From the NCBI GenBank assembly GCA_005880075.1, contig VBJT01000133.1, positions 1-18,191 of the forward strand: DNA of 18,191 nt, in the 5' to 3' direction. Below the pieces are notes generated by a model. The model did not search any database. It saw only the letters and a list, made by a program, of their open reading frames with translations, and was not told where the DNA came from. The number at the start of each line of letters is the position of its first letter. Within the stretch, counting starts at the first letter, position 1. This DNA is from Chloroflexota bacterium. Its GTDB lineage: Bacteria; Chloroflexota; Dehalococcoidia; SM23-28-2; RBG-16-64-32. The translations under genes and the position numbers were made by a program. This document shows, piece after piece, positions 1 to 6,100 of the stretch.

Positions 1-108
1 CAGACCGAAGAGGAGATGGTCCAGCAGGCGAGGCAGACACTGCTGCACGAGATTGGGCACTATCTGGGCATCGATGAAAGGCGCCTGCGCGAGCTTGGCG
101 TCGGCTAA
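1..108 (+). CDS. Zincin-like metallopeptidase family protein, C-terminal end (partial)
   Basis: The window opens inside a reading frame whose last 35 residues include HEIGHYLGIDE, a zinc-metallopeptidase signature (HExxH followed by GxxxE/D). This matches the small bacterial 'metallopeptidase family protein' group (Zincin_1, formerly DUF1025), whose zinc site sits near the C-terminus just as here. The two histidines would bind zinc and the glutamate would activate water; the substrate of the family is not known to me. The N-terminal part lies upstream of the window. The stop codon TAA overlaps the Shine-Dalgarno of the next gene, so the two are probably co-transcribed and may be translationally coupled. 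Confidence 0.8.
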   Translation, partial: QTEEEMVQQARQTLLHEIGHYLGIDERRLRELGVG

Positions 109-118
109 GGAGGCGACC

Positions 119-601
119 ATGTCTGAGTTGCCGGGCACGAGCGAAACGGGCGATTACCGGTATGAGAAGTCGCTGGGCGATAACGCGTTCCTCCAGTTCG
201 TCCAGCAGCCGCGCATCCTCCTGATCCTTCTCGCCGCCTGGGAGATCGTTGGGTTCCTCACGGAATTCTTCACCAGCAACGCGCTCTTCCTCGAGAATCA
301 TGCGCCCGGCGAGTTGGCGCTCGATGGAGCGCTTGCCGGCCGCGCCCTCGGCTGGGAGGCGATTCCGCTCGCCGTGCTCTATATCTACTGTGCCCGCAAC
401 CCGGGCCGTTATCCCCGTATTTTCTGGCTCGCGATGATCGAGCAAGCGGCGGCGACCGCCGCTAATCTCTACCATTGGCTGATTACGCACGACTTCAGCT
501 TCGAAAGCGTCTTTATCCCAATGGCCGTTGCGGCCGGTCTCGGAGTGTTGTCCTTCTTGAACGTCTTTCAGCCGCGCGAGCAAGAGCCGAGGCCGGCCTA
601 A
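119..601 (+). CDS. Hypothetical four-helix membrane protein
   Basis: A 160-residue protein of unknown function. The start is the ATG preceded by a strong AAGGAGG six bases upstream; the frame is open further upstream but without a comparable site. The protein has a polar 30-residue N-terminus and about four hydrophobic segments (near residues 31-52, 78-92, 99-122 and 129-149), then a charged Pro/Glu/Arg tail. It looks like a small integral inner-membrane protein with no visible catalytic motif. It begins 10 bases after the metallopeptidase stop, so it is probably in that operon. Its 3' end overlaps the end of the opposite-strand glycerate kinase by 4 bp. I do not recognise the family. Confidence 0.7.
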   Translation: MSELPGTSETGDYRYEKSLGDNAFLQFVQQPRILLILLAAWEIVGFLTEFFTSNALFLENHAPGELALDGALAGRALGWEAIPLAVLYIYCARNPGRYPRIFWLAMIEQAAATAANLYHWLITHDFSFESVFIPMAVAAGLGVLSFLNVFQPREQEPRPA

Positions 602-1770
602 CCGAACTCTGCCCGGTCGGATGCCGCCGCGCTGGTGTCGACCTCTCGTATACGCCGCCAGCCCGCCAGCGCCCGCTCGACGGTAAGCGAGAGGGTGTCG
701 GCGGGGCGCGCCATCGCATCCTCCGCCGTAATCACGCTACCGACAACCGGCTCGATCCCGTCCACGTACTCGAGAACCGCCTCCCAGCCCGGCGCCAGCA
801 TCCCGGGCACGATAAGCGCGTGGACCCCCCATTCTGCCGCCAGCCGCACCACACCGGCTACGGCCTTTCCGTACCCCGTCTGCGCGTCAAGCCGCCCTTC
901 GCCTGTCAATAACAGGTCCGCGCCTGCTAGCCGCTCTCGCACCCGAACCGCTTCCGAGACGACTTCGAACCCCGGCCGTACCTCCGCACCTGCGAACGCG
1001 ATCAGCCCGGCGCCCAGGCCACCCGCGGCACCGGCCCCCGGCGCTGTAAGAACAGGCACACCAGCATCTCGCTCAATGATATCGGCGTACCTGAAGAGAG
1101 CGGCATCGAGTTCCACCGCCACCTCTTGACTCGCCCCCTTCTGTGGTCCGTACATCAGCGACGCGCCTTCCGGCCCGCAAAGAGGGTTCGTAACATCAGC
1201 GGCCGCCAAGACGCTAGCGGCGGCGAGCCTCGGATCGAGTCCAGCGATGTCGATCGTCTCAAGCGCAGCGAGCGCCGCACCCCCAGTGGGCAAATCGTTG
1301 CCATCAGCGTCCAGAAATCGCGCGCCCAGGGCCGCCACCATTCCGGCGCCGCCGTCGTTTGTCGCGCTCCCGCCCAGGCCGACGATAATCCGTCCGCAAC
1401 CATGCTCGAGCGCCGACTGTATGAGTTGTCCCACGCCATAGCTTGTCGTAACCCGCGGGTCGCGCTCAGCTTCTTTCAAAAGGGTTAGCCCCGTCGCTTT
1501 GGCAGACTCGAGCAACGCCGTTCCGTCTTCGAGCCGCAGCCAGCGGGCTTCGATCAGTCGGCCGAGCGGGTCTTGCACGATCGCCTTAACTATCGTTCCG
1601 CCGCGCGAAGCCTGGATCACCTCGATCAACCCTGGCCCGCCGTCGGAAAGGGGGATGGCATCGATAGTAGCTTCCGGAATCGCCCGTCGAGCGCCCGCTG
1701 CCATCGCTTCTGCCGCTTGACCGGCAGTGAGCGTCCCCTTGTATTCTTGCGGTGCGACCACAATACGCAT
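598..1770 (-). CDS. glxK: Glycerate kinase (GarK/GlxK type)
   Basis: A 390-residue protein that phosphorylates glycerate with ATP, feeding glyoxylate/serine-derived carbon into glycolysis. The family hallmarks are in order: the N-terminal MRIVVAPQEYKGTLTA, SDGGPG near residue 45, the glycine-rich GLGGSATNDGGAGM in the middle and LLTGEGRLDAQTGYGK near residue 285. Length fits the family (about 380). The start at 1770 was chosen because family members begin with this MRIVVAP strand; an in-frame ATG 36 bases upstream (1806) has no ribosome site. The usual DGGEGT is DGGPGL here, a small deviation. It is transcribed divergently from the zinc-ribbon gene across a 141-bp gap and converges on the membrane protein at its 3' end. 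Confidence 0.9.
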   Translation of the reverse strand: MRIVVAPQEYKGTLTAGQAAEAMAAGARRAIPEATIDAIPLSDGGPGLIEVIQASRGGTIVKAIVQDPLGRLIEARWLRLEDGTALLESAKATGLTLLKEAERDPRVTTSYGVGQLIQSALEHGCGRIIVGLGGSATNDGGAGMVAALGARFLDADGNDLPTGGAALAALETIDIAGLDPRLAAASVLAAADVTNPLCGPEGASLMYGPQKGASQEVAVELDAALFRYADIIERDAGVPVLTAPGAGAAGGLGAGLIAFAGAEVRPGFEVVSEAVRVRERLAGADLLLTGEGRLDAQTGYGKAVAGVVRLAAEWGVHALIVPGMLAPGWEAVLEYVDGIEPVVGSVITAEDAMARPADTLSLTVERALAGWRRIREVDTSAAASDRAEFG

Positions 1771-1844
1771 TTCGAACAATGCTCCGAAGCGGCCCGTCTC
1801 TAGCATACGCTCGGCGAGGAATTTTAGCTCGTGACAATTCGTTC

Positions 1845-1872
1845 TTGACGTTTAGAACAGATGTGCTATCCT
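1845..1872 (+). promoter_or_regulatory. Sigma-70-type promoter of the zinc-ribbon gene
   Basis: A -35 box TTGACG (1845-1850) and a -10 box TATCCT (1867-1872) are separated by 16 bp, about 40 bp upstream of the ATG at 1912. The expected transcription start lies near 1879. The promoter is almost wholly covered by the inverted repeat at 1853-1892, which implies repression by a DNA-binding protein. Confidence 0.6.
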
Positions 1873-1892
1873 TTAATAGCACAACTGTTCTA
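1853..1892. promoter_or_regulatory. Large dyad operator (SOS-box-like half elements)
   Basis: Two 17-bp arms, TAGAACAGATGTGCTAT (1853-1869) and ATAGCACAACTGTTCTA (1876-1892), are inverted copies matching at 16 of 17 positions around a 6-bp spacer. Each arm contains GAACAG(A/T)TGTGC, itself a quasi-palindrome resembling the Gram-positive LexA box (GAACnnnnGTTC) with the same G-for-T change in both arms. The dyad covers the spacer, the -10 box and the expected start site of the + strand promoter. The regulator is not identified; LexA or another repressor is an inference. Confidence 0.6.
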
Positions 1893-1911
1893 TCGCCCCG
1901 AGGTGATGACC

Positions 1912-2055
1912 ATGGCTACTTCTACAAAGGTCGCGACACAGCTTCGACTCCAACTGTTCCACGCCACGCGCTGCCCTGATTGCGGCGGGCCGCTCGTCCA
2001 CGGCGAAGGCTGCGCCTCCTGCCCGGTCTGCGGCTACTCTCACTGCGGCAATTAA
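1912..2055 (+). CDS. 47-residue zinc-ribbon protein resembling the C-terminal tail of class II ribonucleotide reductase
   Basis: A tiny protein with a 20-residue basic/hydrophobic lead-in followed by CPDCGGPLVHGEGC and CPVCGYSHC. The pattern CPxCGx(n)EGCxxCPxCGYSxC is the one I know from the extreme C-terminus of adenosylcobalamin-dependent (class II, NrdJ) ribonucleotide reductases, where the cysteines bind zinc and pass electrons to the active site. Here no reductase precedes it: the frame starts at its own ATG, with GAGGTGAT 5-12 bases upstream, and at its own promoter. An ATG six bases upstream is in frame but too close to the ribosome site. It could supply a redox or zinc tail in trans, or be an unrelated small zinc ribbon. 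Function is inferred from motif only. Confidence 0.7.
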   Translation: MATSTKVATQLRLQLFHATRCPDCGGPLVHGEGCASCPVCGYSHCGN

Positions 2056-2073
2056 CATCTCGGCTCATCCTTT

Positions 2074-2102
2074 CGCGGAACCCGGCTGTTTCCCGTTCCG
2101 CG
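2074..2102 (+). terminator. Possible weak terminator or leader hairpin after the zinc-ribbon gene
   Basis: Perfect 8-bp arms CGCGGAAC and GTTCCGCG enclose a 13-base loop, 18 bases after the zinc-ribbon stop and 24 bases before mtaB. No clear T-run follows, so it may be a weak terminator or an mRNA-stability hairpin between the two genes. Confidence 0.35.
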
Positions 2103-2126
2103 TTCGCTGTCCTATGATGGCGGGTG

Positions 2127-3428
2127 ATGTTGCGCCAAAAGACTCCCACGATCTCCGTCCTTACTCTCGGCTGCAAGCTGAACCAGGCCGACTCCGAAGT
2201 CATCGCCCGCCGACTCGCGGCAAACGGCGTCCGCGTACTCGATCGGGCCGTCCCCGGCGCCGCTGCCTTCGTAATCAACTCCTGCTCCGTCACACACGTC
2301 GCGGACCGCAAGGCCAGGCATCTCGTTCGTATGGCGCGCCGGCTCTCGCCCAACGCCGACATCGTCCTTACCGGCTGTTACGCGGAAACTGGGCCGGCTG
2401 ATATTGCCGAACAAACCGGCGCCGACGCCGTCCTTCCCAACGCCGCCAAGGCGTGGATCCCCGACCGCCTCCTTGCACGCCTTCGCGAGCGAGGCGATCC
2501 GTCAGCCGGCTGCCCAACTTTCATTCGCGGCGACCTCCGCACGCGCGCCTTTATCAAGATCCAGGAAGGCTGCAACGAGCTGTGCGCTTTCTGCATTGTC
2601 CCCTACACGCGGGGCCGCGAAACCAGCGTTCCGATCGACCGAATCGTGGCCGAAGTGCGCGCCCGGGAGGCAGACGGCGTTCAGGAAGTCGTCCTCACCG
2701 GTACTCAGCTCGGCAACTATGGCCGCGATACCGAAGAGCCAGAGCAAGGGCCCCGCCGGCTTCTCGAAGCCCTGCTCGAGCGTACCTCCGTCCCGCGCAT
2801 CCGCCTCTCATCCCTTCAAGCGCAGGATATCTCGCCCGCGCTGCTCGACCTCTGGACGGACCTTCGCCTCTGTCCTCACTTCCATCTTCCCCTCCAGAGC
2901 GGGTCGGACCCGGTGCTCAAGCGCATGCGCCGCCGCTATACCGGCGACGATTATCGGCGCGCGGTTGCCCTCGTCCGCGGGCGTGTCCCCGACGTTGCCA
3001 TCACCACGGATGTGATCGCCGGCTTTCCGGGCGAAAGCACATCCGATTTCGAGGCGACCATCGGCCTCTGCCGAGAAATCGGATTCGCGGCCATCCACGC
3101 CTTTCCGTATTCTCGCCGGCCCCACACCTCAGCGGCCCTCATGCGCGGTCACCTGTCCGCACCAGTGCGCCGTGCCCGCGTGGAGACACTCCTGCAGCTC
3201 GGGTGCGAGAGTTCGCTAGCCTTCCGGCGCCATTTCTTGGACCGCACTATGCAGGTCCTCTGGGAGGAACGTCGCCGCGGCCGATGGCAAGGCCTGACCG
3301 GTAACTACATTCGTGTATACAGCTCTGATCCCGGGAACCTCTCGAACCGCCTTCTTCCCACGCAGCTCGCGGCCGTCGAAGACGAGGGCATGGCCGGGCT
3401 TACCGGCGTCCTGGCGGGAACCTTATGA
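2127..3428 (+). CDS. mtaB: tRNA threonylcarbamoyladenosine methylthiotransferase MtaB
   Basis: A 433-residue radical-SAM enzyme that adds a methylthio group to t6A at position 37 of ANN-decoding tRNAs. The N-terminal MTTase domain carries its three cluster cysteines in TLGCKLNQADSE (C16), NSCSVTHVADRKAR (C53) and TGCYAE (C84). The radical-SAM core has GCNELCAFCIVPYTRGRE with CxxxCxxC at C149, C153 and C156. The C-terminus has the length and pattern of a TRAM RNA-binding domain. The GCKLNQ and CSVT forms favour MtaB over MiaB or RimO. The start could also be the GTG three bases upstream; no strong ribosome site separates them. The stop overlaps the next start (ATGA), showing translational coupling. 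Confidence 0.93.
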   Translation: MLRQKTPTISVLTLGCKLNQADSEVIARRLAANGVRVLDRAVPGAAAFVINSCSVTHVADRKARHLVRMARRLSPNADIVLTGCYAETGPADIAEQTGADAVLPNAAKAWIPDRLLARLRERGDPSAGCPTFIRGDLRTRAFIKIQEGCNELCAFCIVPYTRGRETSVPIDRIVAEVRAREADGVQEVVLTGTQLGNYGRDTEEPEQGPRRLLEALLERTSVPRIRLSSLQAQDISPALLDLWTDLRLCPHFHLPLQSGSDPVLKRMRRRYTGDDYRRAVALVRGRVPDVAITTDVIAGFPGESTSDFEATIGLCREIGFAAIHAFPYSRRPHTSAALMRGHLSAPVRRARVETLLQLGCESSLAFRRHFLDRTMQVLWEERRRGRWQGLTGNYIRVYSSDPGNLSNRLLPTQLAAVEDEGMAGLTGVLAGTL

Positions 3429-4258
3429 ACGAAGCTAACCGCACCGCTATCGTCGTCCTCGCCGCCGCCTGGATCGTGATGATGGCGATCGTAATCTTCC
3501 TCACCTGGGCCGCCCCGGGCGACGTCATCGAAGCGCTGGGAGACCTCGTCCAGGACATGGACAAGAACAACGATACGGCCGGTCGGCTTATCGTCACGCT
3601 CGGCGCGCTGGCGCTCGCCGTGCTCGGCCTGCTCGTGATCATCCTCGAGCTGGCGCCCGAAGATGAAGAGCGTGAGCTTCGTGTCCGGCAGGCCGGCTCG
3701 ACCACCATCGTCCCGGCGCGGGCGCTCAAGGCGCGCCTCGAGGAGGCGCTTTCCAATCTTCCTGAGGTCAACACTGCCGGGGCCCGCGTCTACACGAAAG
3801 ACAACGGCATTGCCACAAACCTGGACCTCGGCCTGAAGCCGCGCTCGAGCGTCGGGCACGCTACTCAAGAAGCGTCTCGCGTCGTAGTCGATATCATCCA
3901 AGCTGAATTGGGCCTGCCCGTCGCCGGCCTGCCTAACGTCCGTATCGGCTTCGGCGATGGCAAGCCGCTGCCGGTTACCAAGGCGGCAAAAAACGACGCT
4001 GTCGCCGCCTCGTCCGTTGTTCAGCCACCACCCATCAGGCCCGAAACACGGCCCCAGGAAACGCCGGGCACCGTCGCAAGCGCTCCCTCGCCCGGGCAAG
4101 CCGCCACCGAAACCCCGGAGCGGACGTCTGAATCGCCAAGTGCACAGCCGCCCACGACGCCGGCAGAAGCGCCCGACGAGCCGTCACTGAGGTCCCGTCT
4201 GTACGGGAGTGAAGAGGGCGGCCCCGGGGACCAGCCGCCCGGCGAGCCGCGGCCCTAG
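3425..4258 (+). CDS. AmaP-like membrane anchor protein with Pro-rich C-terminal tail
   Basis: A 277-residue protein with two hydrophobic helices (residues 7-29 and 53-76) joined by a short acidic loop, then a soluble segment (about 80-185) containing ELRVRQAGSTTIVP and RVYTKDNGIATNLDLGL, and a low-complexity Pro/Thr/Glu tail from about residue 200. Two N-terminal helices followed by such an alpha/beta segment resemble the alkaline-shock membrane anchor AmaP, which tethers Asp23/Gls24 proteins at the membrane. No Asp23 gene is in this window, so the partner is unknown. It overlaps mtaB by 4 bp and lies 14 bp before scpB, so the three genes are one transcription unit. The family call rests on recall of the pattern, not on a search. 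Confidence 0.6.
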   Translation: MNEANRTAIVVLAAAWIVMMAIVIFLTWAAPGDVIEALGDLVQDMDKNNDTAGRLIVTLGALALAVLGLLVIILELAPEDEERELRVRQAGSTTIVPARALKARLEEALSNLPEVNTAGARVYTKDNGIATNLDLGLKPRSSVGHATQEASRVVVDIIQAELGLPVAGLPNVRIGFGDGKPLPVTKAAKNDAVAASSVVQPPPIRPETRPQETPGTVASAPSPGQAATETPERTSESPSAQPPTTPAEAPDEPSLRSRLYGSEEGGPGDQPPGEPRP

Positions 4259-4272
4259 CAAACCTTCGGCAC

Positions 4273-4830
4273 ATGACTTTCCCCGGTGGCAATCGCCTCA
4301 AGCTCATCGTCGAGAGCATCCTCTTCGTCGCCGACGAGCCGGTGGAGGTCGCCGCCCTCGCCCGCATTTCCGGCCAGAGCGAAGCCTCCGTGCTCGACAT
4401 CGTCGACGCCATCGCGGCGGAGTTCCAGGGCCGTGGGCTGCGCATCCAGCAAAGCGCCGACGCCGTTCAGATGGTGACCGCGCCCGAGGCCGCCGCTTAT
4501 GTCGAACAGTTCCTTGGCGTCGAGGAAGACCACCGCATCTCGCACGCCGCCCTCGAGACTCTCGCCATCATCGCTTACAAGCAGCCCGTCAGCCGCACGG
4601 TCATCGAAGCTATTCGCGGAGTCAATTGCGACCGAGCTCTGGCCTCGCTAAGAGCCCGCGGCCTCGTGACTGAGGTCGGCCGCGCTGCCGCAGCCGGCCG
4701 TCCCTATCTCTACGGCACTACCTTTCGCTTCCTCGAGCACTTCGGCCTCGAAAAGCCAGAAGACCTCCCGCCTCTTCCCGAAATCCTCGAAGAGCAAGCC
4801 GCGGCGACCGAAGAGCTAGATGAGCAATAG
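4273..4830 (+). CDS. scpB: Segregation and condensation protein ScpB
   Basis: A 185-residue protein, the usual ScpB length. ScpB pairs with ScpA to bridge the SMC ATPase heads in chromosome condensation and segregation. Diagnostic stretches are LKLIVESILFVADEPV at the N-terminus (first winged helix) and LETLAIIAYKQPVSRTVIE followed by RGVN and GRPYLYGTTFRFLEHFGL (second winged helix). The C-terminus is acidic (PEILEEQ...EELDEQ). The start ATG has only a weak upstream site, consistent with reading through from the preceding gene 14 bases away. ScpA, commonly adjacent, is not present in the window. Confidence 0.94.
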   Translation: MTFPGGNRLKLIVESILFVADEPVEVAALARISGQSEASVLDIVDAIAAEFQGRGLRIQQSADAVQMVTAPEAAAYVEQFLGVEEDHRISHAALETLAIIAYKQPVSRTVIEAIRGVNCDRALASLRARGLVTEVGRAAAAGRPYLYGTTFRFLEHFGLEKPEDLPPLPEILEEQAAATEELDEQ

Positions 4831-4836
4831 CGCTCC

Positions 4837-4887
4837 CGCAGGCCTCTTCACTGCTTCCTGCTTCCTCCTTCTTCCTTCCCTTCCGTT
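4837..4887 (+). other. Polypyrimidine leader before the DUF503 gene
   Basis: Almost the whole gap between scpB and the DUF503 gene is C/T-rich on the + strand, dominated by TTCC and CTTC units. It contains no Shine-Dalgarno sequence, so the next gene is either leaderless-like, coupled, or uses an unrecognised site. Confidence 0.5.
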
Positions 4888-5184
4888 ATGTCCCTGACCA
4901 TCGGTATCTGCCGCGTACACTTGCGGCTGCCGGAGAACCATTCGCTCAAGGGGAAGCGGCAGGTGCTAAAGTCCCTCGTCGCCCGCCTTCACAACAAATT
5001 CAATGTCTCCGCCGCCGAATTCGACGACCACGACTCGTGGCAGATCGCCTCCCTCGGGCTCACCTACGCTTCGAACGATGAGCGCCACGCCGCAAGCGTT
5101 CTCGCCGCCGTCATCTCCTTTATCGAGCGCGAACGCCTGGACGCAGAGATCATCGACTATGAGACCGAGTTCGTTCGCGGCTAG
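4888..5184 (+). CDS. DUF503 (YlxP-like) protein
   Basis: A 98-residue protein of the DUF503/YlxP family. Recognised by the N-terminal strand MSLTIGICRVHLRLPENHSLK, the SLKGKRQVLKSL turn, the core HNKFNVSAAEFDDHDSWQ and the closing ERERLDAEIIDYETEF. The family is a small ferredoxin-like-fold protein, in many bacteria encoded near translation factors (infB, rbfA), with a suspected but unproven link to ribosome assembly. Here it instead follows mtaB-amaP-scpB. Its length is typical. No ribosome binding site is visible because the upstream gap is pyrimidine-rich. Confidence 0.88.
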   Translation: MSLTIGICRVHLRLPENHSLKGKRQVLKSLVARLHNKFNVSAAEFDDHDSWQIASLGLTYASNDERHAASVLAAVISFIERERLDAEIIDYETEFVRG

Positions 5185-5252
5185 CAGGCTCACCCTGCGC
5201 CAGTGCAGCGACCGTCGCCGCGGAACTAGGTGGTGGTTAACTCGCCGAAGAA

Positions 5253-5930
5253 TTACTGACTGACGATTAGCGTCACTACGTCGCCGGGCCCTACTGCCGC
5301 ACCGGGCCCCGGCTGGTGGTTGACGATCTGGCCAACGGGGACGTCTCCCTGCTTTACGTAGATGATCGAGACCGAAGCGCCGGTCTCCTGCACTATCGAG
5401 ACCGCATCGTCAACACTCTGGCCGGCCAGGTCGGGCAAGGCCGAGGCCGGACCCGCCGCATTAGCGGGGGCATTCGATTTCTGTTCCGGCGGTACGATTA
5501 CGTTCTGCGAGCTGTTCCCAGTAATGGCAGCAGGCTCCTGTGACCGGAGTGCCGGGCTCGTATCCTCATGCCCTACGCTGTAGAGCGCTACTACTAGCAG
5601 GATCAGTAGTCCTACCACGCCAATCGCCAGCACCCCGTTCATGTTCCAGGTGCGCGGCTGATCCACCTCGGGCAGTGGGTCGAGCTTCGGCTCCTCTACA
5701 TGACCGACGGGGAAGAACGGCATTAGCTGGCCGGGGTCGAGTCCCAAGTACCCCGCATAAGACCGCAAGAAGCCGCGTGCGTAAACGGGGGCCGGAAGCT
5801 TCGTGAAGTCTTCTCGCTCGAGTGCTTCCAGGTACTCGCGCCGGATGCGGGTCACGCGCTCGGCATCCTCGAAGGTCACGTTCTTGGAGAGCCTTGCGCG
5901 GCGGAGGGTCTCCCCCAGCGGGGACGACAT
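5253..5930 (-). CDS. RodZ-like HTH membrane protein with C-terminal PASTA domain
   Basis: A 225-residue protein in four parts: an N-terminal Cro-like/HTH_25 domain (residues 3-70; LGETLRRARLSKNVTFEDA and RREYLEALEREDF typical of RodZ), a linker, one transmembrane helix (about 98-118), a low-complexity Ala/Pro/Asn stretch, and a PASTA domain (about 165-225) beginning LPDLAGQSVDDAV and ending GDVVTLIVSQ. RodZ links the MreB cytoskeleton to cell-wall synthesis; PASTA domains bind peptidoglycan or muropeptides. The start at 5930 has GGAGGAGG six bases upstream and is 3' of the TATACT promoter; the frame is open for 20 more codons upstream but lacks a site. It probably senses or positions wall synthesis. 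Gene orientation is divergent to yihY. Confidence 0.82.
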   Translation of the reverse strand: MSSPLGETLRRARLSKNVTFEDAERVTRIRREYLEALEREDFTKLPAPVYARGFLRSYAGYLGLDPGQLMPFFPVGHVEEPKLDPLPEVDQPRTWNMNGVLAIGVVGLLILLVVALYSVGHEDTSPALRSQEPAAITGNSSQNVIVPPEQKSNAPANAAGPASALPDLAGQSVDDAVSIVQETGASVSIIYVKQGDVPVGQIVNHQPGPGAAVGPGDVVTLIVSQ

Positions 5931-5959
5931 GGTAGCCTCCTCCAACTGCATCGGGTGCC

Positions 5960-5990
5960 AGTATACGAAATCGCGCCCACGGCCAGTCAA
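5960..5990 (-). promoter_or_regulatory. Promoter of the RodZ-like gene
   Basis: On the - strand a -35 box TTGACT (5990-5985) and a -10 box TATACT (5965-5960) are both near consensus, separated by a long 19-bp spacer. Transcription would start near 5953, giving a leader of about 22 bases and supporting the start codon at 5930. Confidence 0.5.
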
Positions 5991-6033
5991 CCCCTTACCG
6001 ATAACGTGTGCGATTGCGAGGCAGATTTAACGA

Positions 6034-6059
6034 GTTCTAGCGAGAACAGTTGGTACAAT
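6034..6059 (+). promoter_or_regulatory. Extended -10 promoter with upstream inverted repeat (yihY)
   Basis: TGGTACAAT (6051-6059) is an extended -10 element, with no good -35 box. Just upstream is the inverted repeat GTTCT-AGCG-AGAAC (6034-6047). The right half continues as AGAACAGTTG, the same ten bases found (on the - strand) in the right arm of the dyad at 1853-1892. A shared regulator is possible but not shown. Confidence 0.4.
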
Positions 6060-6100
6060 CGGGATAGCGGGCACTTGGATTGCGACCCGAGGAGAAACGT

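Noticed and set aside
1853..1892. NrdR box pair
   Set aside because: The zinc-ribbon gene resembles a reductase tail, but the arms do not match the NrdR consensus (ACACWATATWTWGTGT).
2453..3304. Alternative + strand frame of 283 codons inside mtaB
   Set aside because: Arg/Pro-rich out-of-frame shadow of the radical-SAM gene.
3305..4099. Long - strand open frame of 264 codons over mtaB end and the AmaP-like gene
   Set aside because: Antisense to a gene with clear membrane helices and 4-bp coupling to mtaB; no conserved motif and no promoter or ribosome site.
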